The notes: generated by a model from the sequence alone, not told the origin. A stretch of DNA of 64,000 nucleotides from Candidatus Rubrimentiphilum sp. (GCA_035710515.1 DASTDE010000001.1:868001-932000); one strand, 5' to 3'; shown: positions 33,942 through 41,999, numbered from the stretch's first letter. Numbers and translations: made by a program.

Positions 33942-34283
33942 ATGAACAACGACTGCATCTTTTGCAAGATCGTCGCAGGCGACATACCGGCGAAGGTCGT
34001 GTATCGCGAGAACGGCATCATCGCGATCGAGGACGTGAATCCGCAGGCGCCCGTGCATTTGCTCGTTCTGCCGGAACGGCACGTAGCGAACATCGCCGAG
34101 CACACCTTCAGAGGCTCCGCCGACGAAATCACGTCGCTGATGGAAACCGCCGCACGAATCGGTGCAAAAAATCCCGGCGGATTTAGGCTCGTTGTGAACA
34201 CCGGCGCCGACGGCGGACAGACCGTCGATCACCTACACGTGCACGTATTGGCAGGCCGTCACATGACGTGGCCTCCGGGCTAA
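33942..34283 (+). CDS. HIT-family nucleotide hydrolase (Hint-like)
   Basis: A 113-residue histidine-triad protein. It begins NNDCIFCKIVAGDIPAKVVY with the zinc-type CxxC and ends near the triad HLHVHVLAGR, with PQAPVHLLVLPERHV between. Hint-type members hydrolyse AMP-lysine, AMP-NH2 and related phosphoramidates; the precise substrate is unknown. Length fits the short bacterial Hint proteins. It lies between two repeat clusters, with GAGGG from the upstream cluster four bases before its ATG. Confidence 0.93.
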   Translation: MNNDCIFCKIVAGDIPAKVVYRENGIIAIEDVNPQAPVHLLVLPERHVANIAEHTFRGSADEITSLMETAARIGAKNPGGFRLVVNTGADGGQTVDHLHVHVLAGRHMTWPPG

Positions 34284-34299
34284 GCCGGCCCACCCGCTA

Positions 34300-34384
34300 C
34301 CCTTCGCGTGCGCTCAGGGCCGCTCGGGCACAGCCCTCGCGGTCCTTCGATACCTCAGGATGACAACAGTGCCTCACCATGACA
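34300..34384 (-). repeat. Palindromic repeat, long form, locus 6
   Basis: Inverted relative to locus 1. On the minus strand it reads TGTCATGGTGAGGCACT, then TGTCATCCTGAGGTATCGAA, GGACCGCGAG, CGAGCGGCCCTGAGCG and GCGAAGGG. It agrees closely with the long form at 3521-3584. It follows the HIT gene stop. Confidence 0.8.
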
Positions 34385-34705
34385 ATTAAACGCGAATAAG
34401 TTGTGTATGAATGTGAGTAAATGCAGTTTCTTGTGGAATGCCTGTGAGTTGCGCCAAAACCCTATTGCAATCGTTTTTTGAAGTTGATACCATGCAAGCA
34501 CTTCGAGTAACGACGGAGTGCGGAATGTAACAAGCCGCGAACGAGTATGCCGACGACGTTGCAAGTGCGGCGTCCGAGTACGAAGGTCGAACCGGTGAAG
34601 AACGTGGGTAGGGGGCCGGCAACGGTTTCAAACATACGGACCCTCCCGGAGATACAACAAGGCCCGAGGCCTCACGGCAGCGGGCCTTGCTATTTGTCGT
34701 GATTT
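34385..34705. other. Gene-free region with inverted repeats, possible RNA
   Basis: About 320 bases without a credible gene; the ORFs here have no coding character. It is more AT-rich in its first part (34385-34480). Near its end CAAGGCCCG (34658-34666) and CGGGCCTTG (34681-34689) are perfect complements around a 14-base loop, and GGGGGCC near 34616 may pair in part with GGACCCTCCC near 34638. This could be the end of a small RNA, a terminator for it, or an rpsU leader. I do not recognise a known RNA family. Confidence 0.35.
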
Positions 34706-34734
34706 TTGACGGGGCTCCACTCCTGTGATAAAGT
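34706..34734 (+). promoter_or_regulatory. Promoter of rpsU-yqeY
   Basis: TTGACG (34706-34711), a 17-base spacer and TAAAGT (34729-34734): five of six and four of six consensus bases with ideal spacing. Transcription would start near 34741, just before a GGGGTC/GACCCC hairpin (34743-34759) in the leader. Confidence 0.7.
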
Positions 34735-34742
34735 CACCTACT

Positions 34743-34759
34743 GGGGTCGCTTAGACCCC
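34743..34759 (+). promoter_or_regulatory. rpsU leader hairpin
   Basis: GGGGTC and GACCCC form a perfect six-base stem around GCTTA, placed between the promoter start point and the ribosome-binding site AAAGGGGGG (34777-34785). It could stabilise the mRNA or serve as a control site for the S21 gene; no factor can be named. Confidence 0.45.
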
Positions 34760-34793
34760 GGACCGATTTTGGCTGAAAGGGGGGTTGTACTAA

Positions 34794-34964
34794 ATGGAAG
34801 TTCGCGTTGCTCCAGGCGAATCGATTGAGAGCGCGCTGCGCCGTTTCAAGAAAGCCACCCAGAAGGCCGGAGTCCTGGCCGAAGCGCGCAAGCACGAGCA
34901 CTACGAAAAACCGAGCGTTCGCCGCAAGAAGAAGTCGGCGGCCGCTCGCAAGCGCCGCGCCTAA
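34794..34964 (+). CDS. rpsU: 30S ribosomal protein S21
   Basis: A 56-residue S21: [20 protein letters not shown], with [22 protein letters not shown] and a basic C-terminus ([12 protein letters not shown]). Length and sequence are typical of the family. S21 sits at the small-subunit platform and helps base-pairing with the ribosome-binding site. AAAGGGGGG at 34777-34785 is about eight bases upstream of the ATG. It precedes yqeY by six bases, a pairing conserved in many phyla. Confidence 0.93.
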   Translation: MEVRVAPGESIESALRRFKKATQKAGVLAEARKHEHYEKPSVRRKKKSAAARKRRA

Positions 34965-34970
34965 CCACCC

Positions 34971-35414
34971 ATGGCCGCTCTAAAAGACCGCATCGCCGCC
35001 GACCTAAAGGAGGCGATGAAGGCCCGCGATCAGCTTCGGCTGGATACGCTGCGCTCTGTGCTGTCCGGTTTTACCTATAAGCGCACCGAAGCCGGCGTCG
35101 AATTGACCGACGCCGACGAGGCCGACGTCGTGCGCCGGCAGGTCAAACAGCGCAACGACGCCGCTGCCGAGTTCGAAAAGGCCGGCCGCAAAGAACTGGC
35201 CGAGAAAGAACTGCGCGAGCGCGAAATCCTGACCGCGTACTTGCCGGCGCAAAAGTCCGCCGACGAGATCCGTGCGATCGTCCGCGCCATCGTTGCCGAG
35301 CTGCCCCAGGGCGGGCGCAATCAAGGGGCGGTCATGAAGGTCGCCATGCCCCAGCTCAAGGGACAAGCCGACGGAAACCTCGTCCGCCAAATCGTCACCG
35401 AAGAACTCGCTTAA
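34971..35414 (+). CDS. yqeY: GatB/YqeY domain protein
   Basis: A 147-residue stand-alone YqeY protein, homologous to the C-terminal tRNA-binding tail of amidotransferase subunit GatB. It begins LKDRIAADLKEAMKARDQLRLDTLRSVLSG and carries REILTAYLPAQKSADEIRAIV and GAVMKVAMPQLKGQADGNLVRQI, the usual conserved helices. The molecular role is not known; a tRNA-related function is inferred from GatB. Coupled to rpsU by a six-base gap. Confidence 0.93.
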   Translation: MAALKDRIAADLKEAMKARDQLRLDTLRSVLSGFTYKRTEAGVELTDADEADVVRRQVKQRNDAAAEFEKAGRKELAEKELREREILTAYLPAQKSADEIRAIVRAIVAELPQGGRNQGAVMKVAMPQLKGQADGNLVRQIVTEELA

Positions 35415-35459
35415 AGAGAAGCCTCGTAACCTTCGCGAAGCCCCCGGGTAGCTAAAACT

Positions 35460-36785
35460 ATGCTTGGGGTGAAATTGGGGCTGCTTGCTGCAGCCGGGCT
35501 TATGGCAGCCGGGCTTGCTTCCGCGATCGTCGGTCAGCAGCCGCCGGCAGTCATCGGCCACGGGCCAGTTGTGGTTATTCCGATTCACGGCGTCGTTGAC
35601 GACGGCATGGATCATCTGGTTGCGCGCTCGATTGAAGCCGCACAGCGCGACGGCGCGTCGGCAATCGTTCTGGACGTCAACTCTCCCGGCGGCTTGCTGG
35701 AAGCGGCGTTCGACATCCGCGACGCCGTTTTGAACGCACGCGTGCCGACGTACGCCTACGTCTCCGAGCGCGCATACTCTTCGGCCGCCCTTATCACGCT
35801 GGCCGCGCAGCACGTCTACATGGCGCCCGGCGCTTCGATCGGCGAAGCCGAGCCCGCGCCGGCTACATCAAAACTCATCTCGGCGGTCAAGGCCGAATTC
35901 AAGTCCACCGCGGAGCGCAACCACCGCGATCCGCTGATCGTGGCGGCAATGGTTGATAAAACGATCGACTTGCCGCAGTACAAGCGCCCGGGCCAAAACC
36001 TGACGCTCGACACCCAGGATGCTCTTAAAACGAAGATCGCCGACGGCGAATATCTTACGTTCGCGGAGATGCTGGCCGCCAATCACTTGAGCGGACCGCA
36101 GGAGTCCCTTCCGTACACGTTCGCCGAACAGCTCGCGCGCTTCGCGACGAACCCCGCCGTTAGCGGCCTGCTGCTGACGCTCGGATTCCTAGGCCTGCTG
36201 ATCGAGATGCAGACCCTGCACGGCATCGCCGGCGTCATCGGCGTAGCGTCCCTCGCGCTCTTTTTCGGGTCGCATATCTACGCCGGCTTCAGCAACGGTC
36301 TTGTGATCATACTGGCCGTCGCCGGCGTCGTCGGCATCCTCTACGAACTGCACATCGTTCCCGGACATGGTGCGCCGGGAATATTGGGCGGCATCGCCCT
36401 GCTCGCAGCCATCCTGCTGGCATTCGGCATTCCGTTTTTCTTCATCGCGATGCAGACGCTCTCGACGGCAATCGTGCTGACAGTCGTCTTTTTCTACCTG
36501 GCCACGCGCGCGTTTCCACAAAACGCGTGGTTCGCCAAACTTACGTTTGCGGGGGCGCAAGGCGCGGAGTACGTCACCAGCCGTGACTTTTCGGACCTTC
36601 ACGGTCACACAGGCGTAGCCTCATCCTACCTGCGTCCCGCCGGCGTAGCGAATATCAACGGAAGGCGAATCGATGTCCTGACACAAGGTGAATTTATTCC
36701 CGCGGGGACACCCATTAGGGTGCAGCGCGTCGAAGGGGCGCGCGTTTTTGTCGAACCGGTAGATCTGCCGGGTCATAAGGAGTAG
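35460..36785 (+). CDS. NfeD-family membrane serine protease
   Basis: A 441-residue NfeD of the long type. After a signal/anchor helix, residues 35-200 form the ClpP/SppA-like protease domain: VVIPIHGVVDDGMDHLVARS, LDVNSPGGLLEAAFDIRDAV and the nucleophile in SERAYSSAALITLAA. Five or so membrane helices (residues 225-350) follow, then the OB-fold domain (RPAGVANINGRRIDVLTQGE and IRVQRVEGARVFVEPV). It pairs with a flotillin gene four bases downstream; NfeD and flotillin proteins act together in membrane microdomains in other bacteria. Confidence 0.92.
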   Translation: MLGVKLGLLAAAGLMAAGLASAIVGQQPPAVIGHGPVVVIPIHGVVDDGMDHLVARSIEAAQRDGASAIVLDVNSPGGLLEAAFDIRDAVLNARVPTYAYVSERAYSSAALITLAAQHVYMAPGASIGEAEPAPATSKLISAVKAEFKSTAERNHRDPLIVAAMVDKTIDLPQYKRPGQNLTLDTQDALKTKIADGEYLTFAEMLAANHLSGPQESLPYTFAEQLARFATNPAVSGLLLTLGFLGLLIEMQTLHGIAGVIGVASLALFFGSHIYAGFSNGLVIILAVAGVVGILYELHIVPGHGAPGILGGIALLAAILLAFGIPFFFIAMQTLSTAIVLTVVFFYLATRAFPQNAWFAKLTFAGAQGAEYVTSRDFSDLHGHTGVASSYLRPAGVANINGRRIDVLTQGEFIPAGTPIRVQRVEGARVFVEPVDLPGHKE

Positions 36786-36788
36786 ATC

Positions 36789-37793
36789 TTGGGCGTAGTT
36801 GTGAGCGGAATTATCTTTTTCGCCGTCATCATTTTGTTCTTCACGTTCCTGTACTATTTCCCAATCGGGATGTGGTTCAGGACGATGGCCGCCGGCGTGC
36901 CGCTGTCGATCGGCGCCCTGATCCGCATGCGCATCATCGGCATTCCACCCAGCGTCATCGTGACGAACTTGGTGCGCGCGCGTAAAGCGGGCTTGCCATT
37001 GAACGTGGATCAGATGCAGTCGCACTACTTGGCGGGCGGCAACGTGGAGAACGTTGTGCTCGCCATGATCGCCGCGCAGCGCGCGCAGATTCCCTTGGAG
37101 TGGCAGCGCGCCGCCGCTATCGACCTCGCCGGACGCAACGTCTTGGAAGCGCTCCAAACGTCGGTCAATCCGAAAGTCATCGAGACGCCCATCTTTCAGG
37201 GCGTCGCGCAAAACGGTATTCAGCTGAACGTCAAGGCGCGTATCACGGTTCGCAGCAACCTCGACCGGTACGTCGGTGGCGCAGGGGAGCCGACGATCGT
37301 CGCGCGCGTCGGTGAAGGCGTCGTTTCGGCCGTCGGTGCAGCGGTCGATCACAAACAAGTGCTGGAGTATCCGGATCGCATCAGCAAAGCAGTCCTCGCC
37401 AAAGGTTTGGACGCGGGCACGGCGTTCGAGATCGTCTCGATCGATATCGCGGACGTAGACGTCGGTAAAAACATCGGCGCCGAACTTCAGATGTCGCAAG
37501 CCGAAGCCGACCGCAGAATCGCGCAAGCGAAAGCTTCGGAACGCCAGTATGCGGCGCAAGCGGCGGAGCAAGAGATGAAGGCCGAGACGCAGCGCATGCG
37601 CGCGAAAGTCGTTGAAGCCGAGGCCTCGGTGCCGCAGGCGATTGCCGAATCGTTCCGCAGCGGCAACCTAGGGATCATGGATTACTACCGGATGAAGAAC
37701 ATCCAGGCGGATTCGGAGATGCGCGGCTCTATTTCGGCCAGCGTCAACCAATCCGAGCAAACCCCGCCCCCGCCGCCTCCACCGCCGAAATAG
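36789..37793 (+). CDS. floA: Flotillin-like protein FloA
   Basis: A 334-residue YqfA/FloA protein. The N-terminal hairpin helix ([21 protein letters not shown]) anchors it, then [21 protein letters not shown] and the SPFH-type domain with [35 protein letters not shown] and [17 protein letters not shown] coiled-coil region (residues 245-290, [19 protein letters not shown]) and a polyproline tail ([10 protein letters not shown]) end it. The tail is unusual. TTG start with AAGGAG (36778-36783) five bases upstream. It follows the NfeD gene, as in Bacillus. Confidence 0.93.
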   Translation: MGVVVSGIIFFAVIILFFTFLYYFPIGMWFRTMAAGVPLSIGALIRMRIIGIPPSVIVTNLVRARKAGLPLNVDQMQSHYLAGGNVENVVLAMIAAQRAQIPLEWQRAAAIDLAGRNVLEALQTSVNPKVIETPIFQGVAQNGIQLNVKARITVRSNLDRYVGGAGEPTIVARVGEGVVSAVGAAVDHKQVLEYPDRISKAVLAKGLDAGTAFEIVSIDIADVDVGKNIGAELQMSQAEADRRIAQAKASERQYAAQAAEQEMKAETQRMRAKVVEAEASVPQAIAESFRSGNLGIMDYYRMKNIQADSEMRGSISASVNQSEQTPPPPPPPPK

Positions 37794-37794
37794 G

Positions 37795-37992
37795 ATGGCG
37801 CGGCACCGGCCCCAGCCCCCGTTCGCGCCGCAGGAGCCTCAAACGGCTCCCCGGCGCGGAGCTTTGGACGGGCTGTTCGAAGATGGGAACAGTCTATTAC
37901 GAGCCGTTATCGCGGCTGAGGTACTGGGACCGCCACGGGCGCTGAGGGAGCACGAACTCTGGAGTCAACGACCGAAAGAACCGTCGACCTAA
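37795..37992 (+). CDS. Small hypothetical protein between floA and phoH
   Basis: A 65-residue reading frame, Pro-rich at the start (PQPPFAPQEPQTAPRR), then GLFEDGNSLLRAVIAAEVLGPPRAL and REHELWSQRPKEPST. The AEVLGPPRALR stretch looks like a conserved short helix-turn rather than random sequence, and the frame fills the space exactly, starting one base after floA and overlapping phoH by 34 bases. There is no strong ribosome-binding site (AATAGG just before ATG). I do not recognise a family; real but unproven. Confidence 0.5.
   Translation: MARHRPQPPFAPQEPQTAPRRGALDGLFEDGNSLLRAVIAAEVLGPPRALREHELWSQRPKEPST
37944..37961 (+). promoter_or_regulatory. Ribosome-binding site and CTG start of phoH
   Basis: GAGGGAG (37944-37950), eight bases, then CTG (37959-37961). 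No ATG, GTG or TTG occurs in the phoH frame before the GTG at 38100, which would remove 47 residues of the conserved N-terminal domain. Confidence 0.6.
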
Positions 37993-38918
37993 GCGAACTC
38001 GCCGATCAATTCCGGCTGTTCGGAAAATTCGATCAAAATCTATCCGCTCTCGAAGACGCGCTCTCAGTTTCGCTGCGAGTCGATGGCCACAGCCTTGTCG
38101 TGCACGGCGAAAGCGCCGCAGTCGATCAAGCTTACGACGTGGTGAAGCGCATGCTCGACGCGGCGGTTCGCGGTGCGCAACTCACGCCCGACGACGTCGC
38201 GCTGGCAGCGTCCGACGTCTTGCGTGGCGGCGGCGAAGAGCCGGCGCTTCCCGACACCCTGTTCCGATCGAATCGCGGACGCGAGATTCGTCCGAAGACG
38301 CCGGGACAACGCGCGTTCGTCGAGTCGATCGAAAACAACACGCTGACGTTCGGCATCGGTCCCGCCGGCACGGGCAAGACGTTCTTGGCGGTCGTCATGG
38401 CGGTGCGCGCCCTGCGCGCGCGTCAGGTTGCACGCGTCATCTTGTCGCGACCCGCCGTCGAGGCGGGAGAAAAACTCGGTTTCCTGCCCGGCGACATGAA
38501 AGAGAAAGTCGATCCGTATTTGCGCCCCCTCTACGATGCGCTTTCCGAACTAATGGACGATCCGCTGGTGACGCGTTATCTGGAGCGTGGAGTTATCGAG
38601 GTGGCGCCGCTCGCGTACATGCGCGGGCGCACGCTTTCGGAGGCATTCGTCATTCTCGACGAAGCGCAAAACACGACCCGCGATCAATTGAAGATGTTTC
38701 TTACGCGCCTGGGTGCGGGTTCGAAGATGATCGTCAACGGCGACGTCACGCAAATCGATCTGCCCGGCGGCGCGCAGAGCGGGCTGCTCGAGGCGCCGCG
38801 GCGTTTCGGCGGCATGCCCGACATCGGCATCGTCGAGTTAACCGATACGGACGTGGTCCGGCATCCGCTTGTCACGCAGATCATTCGCGCCTACGCCGCC
38901 GATCGCGGAATGCGGTGA
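37959..38918 (+). CDS. phoH: PhoH-like ATPase
   Basis: A 319-residue PhoH/YbeZ-type P-loop ATPase, the same length as the Bacillus protein when begun at CTG 37959. The N-terminal domain starts ESTTERTVDLSELADQFRLF with FDQNLSALEDALSVSLRVDG; the Walker A is GIGPAGTGKTFLAVV, the sensor region LSRPAVEAGEKLGFLPGDM and the Walker B VILDEAQNTTRDQLKMFL. Strong GAGGGAG eight bases before CTG supports that start; GTG 38100 would truncate the N-terminal domain. PhoH and YbeY act together in RNA maturation, and ybeY follows with a GTGA overlap. Confidence 0.92.
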   Translation: MESTTERTVDLSELADQFRLFGKFDQNLSALEDALSVSLRVDGHSLVVHGESAAVDQAYDVVKRMLDAAVRGAQLTPDDVALAASDVLRGGGEEPALPDTLFRSNRGREIRPKTPGQRAFVESIENNTLTFGIGPAGTGKTFLAVVMAVRALRARQVARVILSRPAVEAGEKLGFLPGDMKEKVDPYLRPLYDALSELMDDPLVTRYLERGVIEVAPLAYMRGRTLSEAFVILDEAQNTTRDQLKMFLTRLGAGSKMIVNGDVTQIDLPGGAQSGLLEAPRRFGGMPDIGIVELTDTDVVRHPLVTQIIRAYAADRGMR

Positions 38919-39385
38919 TCTTGCTGCGTGACGACGTGCGCGATCCCGAGATACACGTGCGGCGCCTCAAGGGTGCCGCGCAAAAATTGCTGCGCGCGGT
39001 CGGACGACCCGATTCTGAAATCTCGGTGCTGCTGACCGACGATGCATCCATCCGCGAGCTCAATCGCACGCACCGCGGCAAAGACAAACCGACCGACGTG
39101 CTGAGTTTTCCGATGAATAACCCTTCGTTACCTCAGGGTTCTTCGATACCTCAGAATGACACCGGGGCGGAGATGCTCGGTGATATTGCGATCAGCGTCG
39201 AGACCGCGCGCCGCCAAGCTGCCGAGTACGACGCGCCGCTGCAGAACGAAGTCTACCGCTTGCTGATTCACGGACTCTTGCACGTGCTTGGACACGACCA
39301 CCACGAACCTGCGGAGCGCGCCGCGATGGAAGCGGAAGAGCGCCGGCTGGCGAGCGCGATCGCGATGCCGTGGCCGTATGACTGA
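38915..39385 (+). CDS. ybeY: Endoribonuclease YbeY with an in-frame repeat insertion
   Basis: A 156-residue zinc-dependent ribonuclease for rRNA maturation and ribosome quality control. Conserved parts are RELNRTHRGKDKPTDVLSFP, LGDIAISVETARRQA and the zinc helix HGLLHVLGHDHHEPAER (HxxxHxxxxxH). Between DVLSFP and the LGDI strand, residues about 69-83 (NPSLPQGSSIPQNDT) are encoded by a genomic repeat inserted in frame; the loop is variable in other YbeY proteins, so activity may be kept. GTG start overlapping the phoH stop. Confidence 0.93.
   Translation: MILLRDDVRDPEIHVRRLKGAAQKLLRAVGRPDSEISVLLTDDASIRELNRTHRGKDKPTDVLSFPMNNPSLPQGSSIPQNDTGAEMLGDIAISVETARRQAAEYDAPLQNEVYRLLIHGLLHVLGHDHHEPAERAAMEAEERRLASAIAMPWPYD
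39121..39161 (-). repeat. Palindromic repeat inside ybeY, locus 7
   Basis: On the minus strand it reads TGTCATTCTGAGGTATCGAA, GAACCCTGAGGTAAC and GAAGGG, the short form. It is read in frame on the plus strand as PSLPQGSSIPQND, the same reading frame as the insertion in the luxE-like gene. Confidence 0.85.
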
Positions 39386-40148
39386 AAACCTGCCGCCGCC
39401 GTCACGCGAGCATCCGCAGCCCGAGTACACGCGTATCACCGAAAGCAAATTCTGGGGCTCATTCCACTACGCGTTTTCAGGGATCATGTACGCGACGCGG
39501 ACGCAGGCCAACATGCGCATCCACTTGCTCATCGCGGCCGCCGTGCTAATCGTGGCGATGCTGCTGCATTTGGAACGCATCTACATCGTCGCGCTTATCG
39601 TGATGATCGTGATCGTGCTGTCGCTGGAGCTCTTCAATACGGCGATTGAAGCGGTGGTGGACTTGCTGACGGTCGCGCATCATCCGTTGGCCAAGACCGC
39701 CAAAGACGCCGCCGCAGGCGCGGTCTTTATCGCCAGCGTCGGTGCCGTACTGGTCGGCTATCTGGTGTTTTATCAGGGAATTCAGCAAGGCGGCCAGCGC
39801 GTCTATACGGCGGTTGCGTCGGTGCCGGCCAACGTTGTGCTCGTCATGTTCGGGGTCGTGCTGATCGGAACGATTCTGGCCAAGGCGTTCTCGGGGCGCG
39901 GAACGCCCTTCCAGGGCGGCGCGGTCTCCGGGCATACTGCCCTCGCTTTTGCGGCGGCGACCGGCTTGGCAGTCTATTTCCCGCGCCCGCTGGTTTGGGT
40001 GCTGGCGTACTTCGTGGCCTTCCTGGTGGCCCAGAGCCGCGTGGAAGCGCGCATCCACAGCGTCTTCGAGGTCACCTGGGGGGCCGTGCTGGGCAGCCTG
40101 CTGGCCCTGGCTGTGTTCCTACTGGCCCGTCCGGGCATTGTGCTATAA
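39378..40148 (+). CDS. Undecaprenol/diacylglycerol kinase fused to PAP2 phosphatase
   Basis: A 256-residue membrane protein combining two lipid-phosphate enzymes. Residues 15-130 are DgkA-like: ESKFWGSFHYAFSGIMYATRTQANMRIH and ELFNTAIEAVVDLLT, the kinase signature with ENTAIE-type residues. Residues 150-256 form a PAP2-like domain: GRGTPFQGGAVSGHTALAFA holds the SGHTA motif and VEARIHSVFEVTWGAVLGS the R-x5-H-x3 site. The chimera could phosphorylate and dephosphorylate prenol or lipid carriers. ATG 39378 lies in the ybeY end; an earlier in-frame reading is inside ybeY. Confidence 0.87.
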   Translation: MTENLPPPSREHPQPEYTRITESKFWGSFHYAFSGIMYATRTQANMRIHLLIAAAVLIVAMLLHLERIYIVALIVMIVIVLSLELFNTAIEAVVDLLTVAHHPLAKTAKDAAAGAVFIASVGAVLVGYLVFYQGIQQGGQRVYTAVASVPANVVLVMFGVVLIGTILAKAFSGRGTPFQGGAVSGHTALAFAAATGLAVYFPRPLVWVLAYFVAFLVAQSRVEARIHSVFEVTWGAVLGSLLALAVFLLARPGIVL

Positions 40149-40149
40149 T
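40144..40149 (+). promoter_or_regulatory. -10 box upstream of the CorC-type gene
   Basis: TATAAT at the very end of the kinase-phosphatase gene (its stop TAA lies inside it), 61 bases before the ATG at 40211. A -35 element is not clear. It would give the downstream genes a separate transcript with a short leader. Confidence 0.5.
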
Positions 40150-40210
40150 GGCCGCGCATTGGACATCCCTCGACGAAGCCGGCCGGGCCCTCGATAGGCC
40201 CGGATTCTAA

Positions 40211-41533
40211 ATGGCTCCCATAACCGCCCCGCACGTTTCGTGGTACGAAATCGCGGCGCTGGTCGTCCTGGTGCTCTTGGCCGCGTTTTTCGCCGCCTCC
40301 GAAGCCGCCCTGGTGGCGGTTTCGCGCTTGCGCGCGCGCACGATGGTCGAGCGCGGGCTGAAACGCGCCCGCTCCGTGCTGGTCCTCACCGAAGACCGAA
40401 ACCGTTTTCTCACCTCGACGCTGATCGCGAATACGTGCGTCTTGCTGGCGGCCGACTCGCTGGCAACCTACATCTTTATACGCATGGGCATCCCCGACGG
40501 CGCCGTGATAGCGACGATCGTCATGGCTTTCATCCTGCTGCTGTTCGGCGAGATCGTGCCGAAGACGATCGCCGTTTCGGATGCCGAGCGTTGGGCTCTA
40601 CGCCTGGCGCCGTCGATGCGCCGGATCGCCGCGCTGCTCACTCCGCTCGTCTACGCATTTCAGTCGCTCTCGAACATGCTGGTCCGCCCGTTTGGCATTA
40701 AGCCCGGCCACCAAATCTTCGTGACGGACGAAGACATTCGCACGATCGCGACCGTCGCCGCCGAGCAAAACGTGCTCGAAGAGCAAGAACGCGAAATGAT
40801 TCACTCGGTGATCGAGTTCGGCGACACGATCGTGCGCGAAGTGATGACGCCGCGCCCGAATATCGTTGCAGTTTCCGTCGAAGACTCGCCGCGCAGGGCG
40901 CTCGACATCGTCATCTCCGAAGGGTATTCGAAACTGCCCGTCTACGAAGAGTCGAAGGACGACATCATCGGCGTCGTGCACGACCGCGAGCTGCTCATTA
41001 GTTTGGCGAACGGAACGATCAGCTCGGTGCCAATCCGCTCGCTGATGCGTCCGATCGCGCACGTGCCCGAGAACAAGAAACTCGCCGAGCTCTTGCGCGA
41101 GATGCAGCGCGACAAATTCTCGATGGCGATTGTCGTGGACGAATACGGCGGCACGGCCGGTCTGGTAACGATGGAGGACCTGCTCGAAGAGATCGTCGGC
41201 GAGATCCGCGACGAGCACGACGAGGACGAGCAGGAGCCGCTGCGCGTCTTGAGCGATCGCGAGGCCGTCGTTGACGCGGGCATGAACATCGAGGACGTCA
41301 ACGCGAAACTCGGGACCGACCTGCCGCACGAAGAGTTCGAGACCATAGGCGGCTATGCGGTCGGCCTGTTTGGACGGCTCCCGGGAGAAGGCGAAGAAAT
41401 CCAGGCCGACGATCACACGAAGTTGAAGATCGATCGCATGCGCGGCCGGCGCATCCTGGCGGTCCGGATCTTTTCAAACGGCCTGACCAAGGAAGCGAAA
41501 GAGCGCGCTCACGCGGAGGAAGATGCAGTCTAA
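40211..41533 (+). CDS. CNNM/CorC-family membrane protein with CBS domains
   Basis: A 440-residue member of the hemolysin-C/CorC/CNNM family linked to magnesium and cobalt efflux. A DUF21 transmembrane domain (residues 1-190) begins YEIAALVVLVLLAAFFAASEAALVAVSRLRAR and has FGEIVPKTIAV; a CBS pair (REVMTPRPNIVAVSVEDSP, KLPVYEESKDDIIGVVHDREL) follows, and the C-terminal transporter-associated domain begins IVGEIRDEHDED and ends in FETIGGYAVGLFGRLPGEG. It overlaps cdd by eleven bases. Confidence 0.93.
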   Translation: MAPITAPHVSWYEIAALVVLVLLAAFFAASEAALVAVSRLRARTMVERGLKRARSVLVLTEDRNRFLTSTLIANTCVLLAADSLATYIFIRMGIPDGAVIATIVMAFILLLFGEIVPKTIAVSDAERWALRLAPSMRRIAALLTPLVYAFQSLSNMLVRPFGIKPGHQIFVTDEDIRTIATVAAEQNVLEEQEREMIHSVIEFGDTIVREVMTPRPNIVAVSVEDSPRRALDIVISEGYSKLPVYEESKDDIIGVVHDRELLISLANGTISSVPIRSLMRPIAHVPENKKLAELLREMQRDKFSMAIVVDEYGGTAGLVTMEDLLEEIVGEIRDEHDEDEQEPLRVLSDREAVVDAGMNIEDVNAKLGTDLPHEEFETIGGYAVGLFGRLPGEGEEIQADDHTKLKIDRMRGRRILAVRIFSNGLTKEAKERAHAEEDAV

Positions 41534-41999
41534 GGAAACCATCCGTTTCGACGGGATTACGGCCGACGAGTTTCGCGCGCGCGCGGGAATCGACGTGCAA
41601 GATTTCATGGAGCTGGCGTTGCCGAAAGCGCGAGAAGTTCGCGAACAAGCCTACGCGCCGTACTCCGGGTTCCGGGTGGGGGCCGCGCTGCTCGTCGAAG
41701 ACGGGCAGATTTTTTGCGGCGCCAACGTAGAGAACGCGAGTTACGGATTGGCCATCTGTGCCGAACGCGCGGCCGCCACCGCCGCAGTCTCCCACGGGCA
41801 ACGCGGCTTTCGCGCCGTCGCAATTGTGGGAGCCGAGGGCGTCGGTACGGCGCCGTGCGGGACGTGCCGCCAGTTCTTGAGCGAATTCAACGCGGAGCTG
41901 CCGGTGGTGTATGCATCGAACGAAGGCTACGTGGTAACGGCGGTCGACCGGCTGCTGCCCGACGCGTTTGGACCGGCATCGTTTAGCGTCCAGGGATGA
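41523..41999 (+). CDS. cdd: Cytidine deaminase
   Basis: A 158-residue zinc deaminase converting cytidine and deoxycytidine to uridine forms. The core has AYAPYSGFRVGAALL, the zinc/catalytic GANVENASYGLAICAERAA (CAE) and PCGTCRQFLSEF (PCxxC). It carries about 25 extra N-terminal residues compared with the shortest family members. Reading frames overlap both neighbours: the CorC gene by eleven bases and recO by four (ATGA). The cdd-recO order follows the Bacillus-like era region but without era. Confidence 0.94.
   Translation: MQSKETIRFDGITADEFRARAGIDVQDFMELALPKAREVREQAYAPYSGFRVGAALLVEDGQIFCGANVENASYGLAICAERAAATAAVSHGQRGFRAVAIVGAEGVGTAPCGTCRQFLSEFNAELPVVYASNEGYVVTAVDRLLPDAFGPASFSVQG

Noticed and set aside
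34355-34631. Minus-strand reading frames in the gene-free region before rpsU
   Set aside because: No coding character or motifs, and they overlap a repeat and hairpins.
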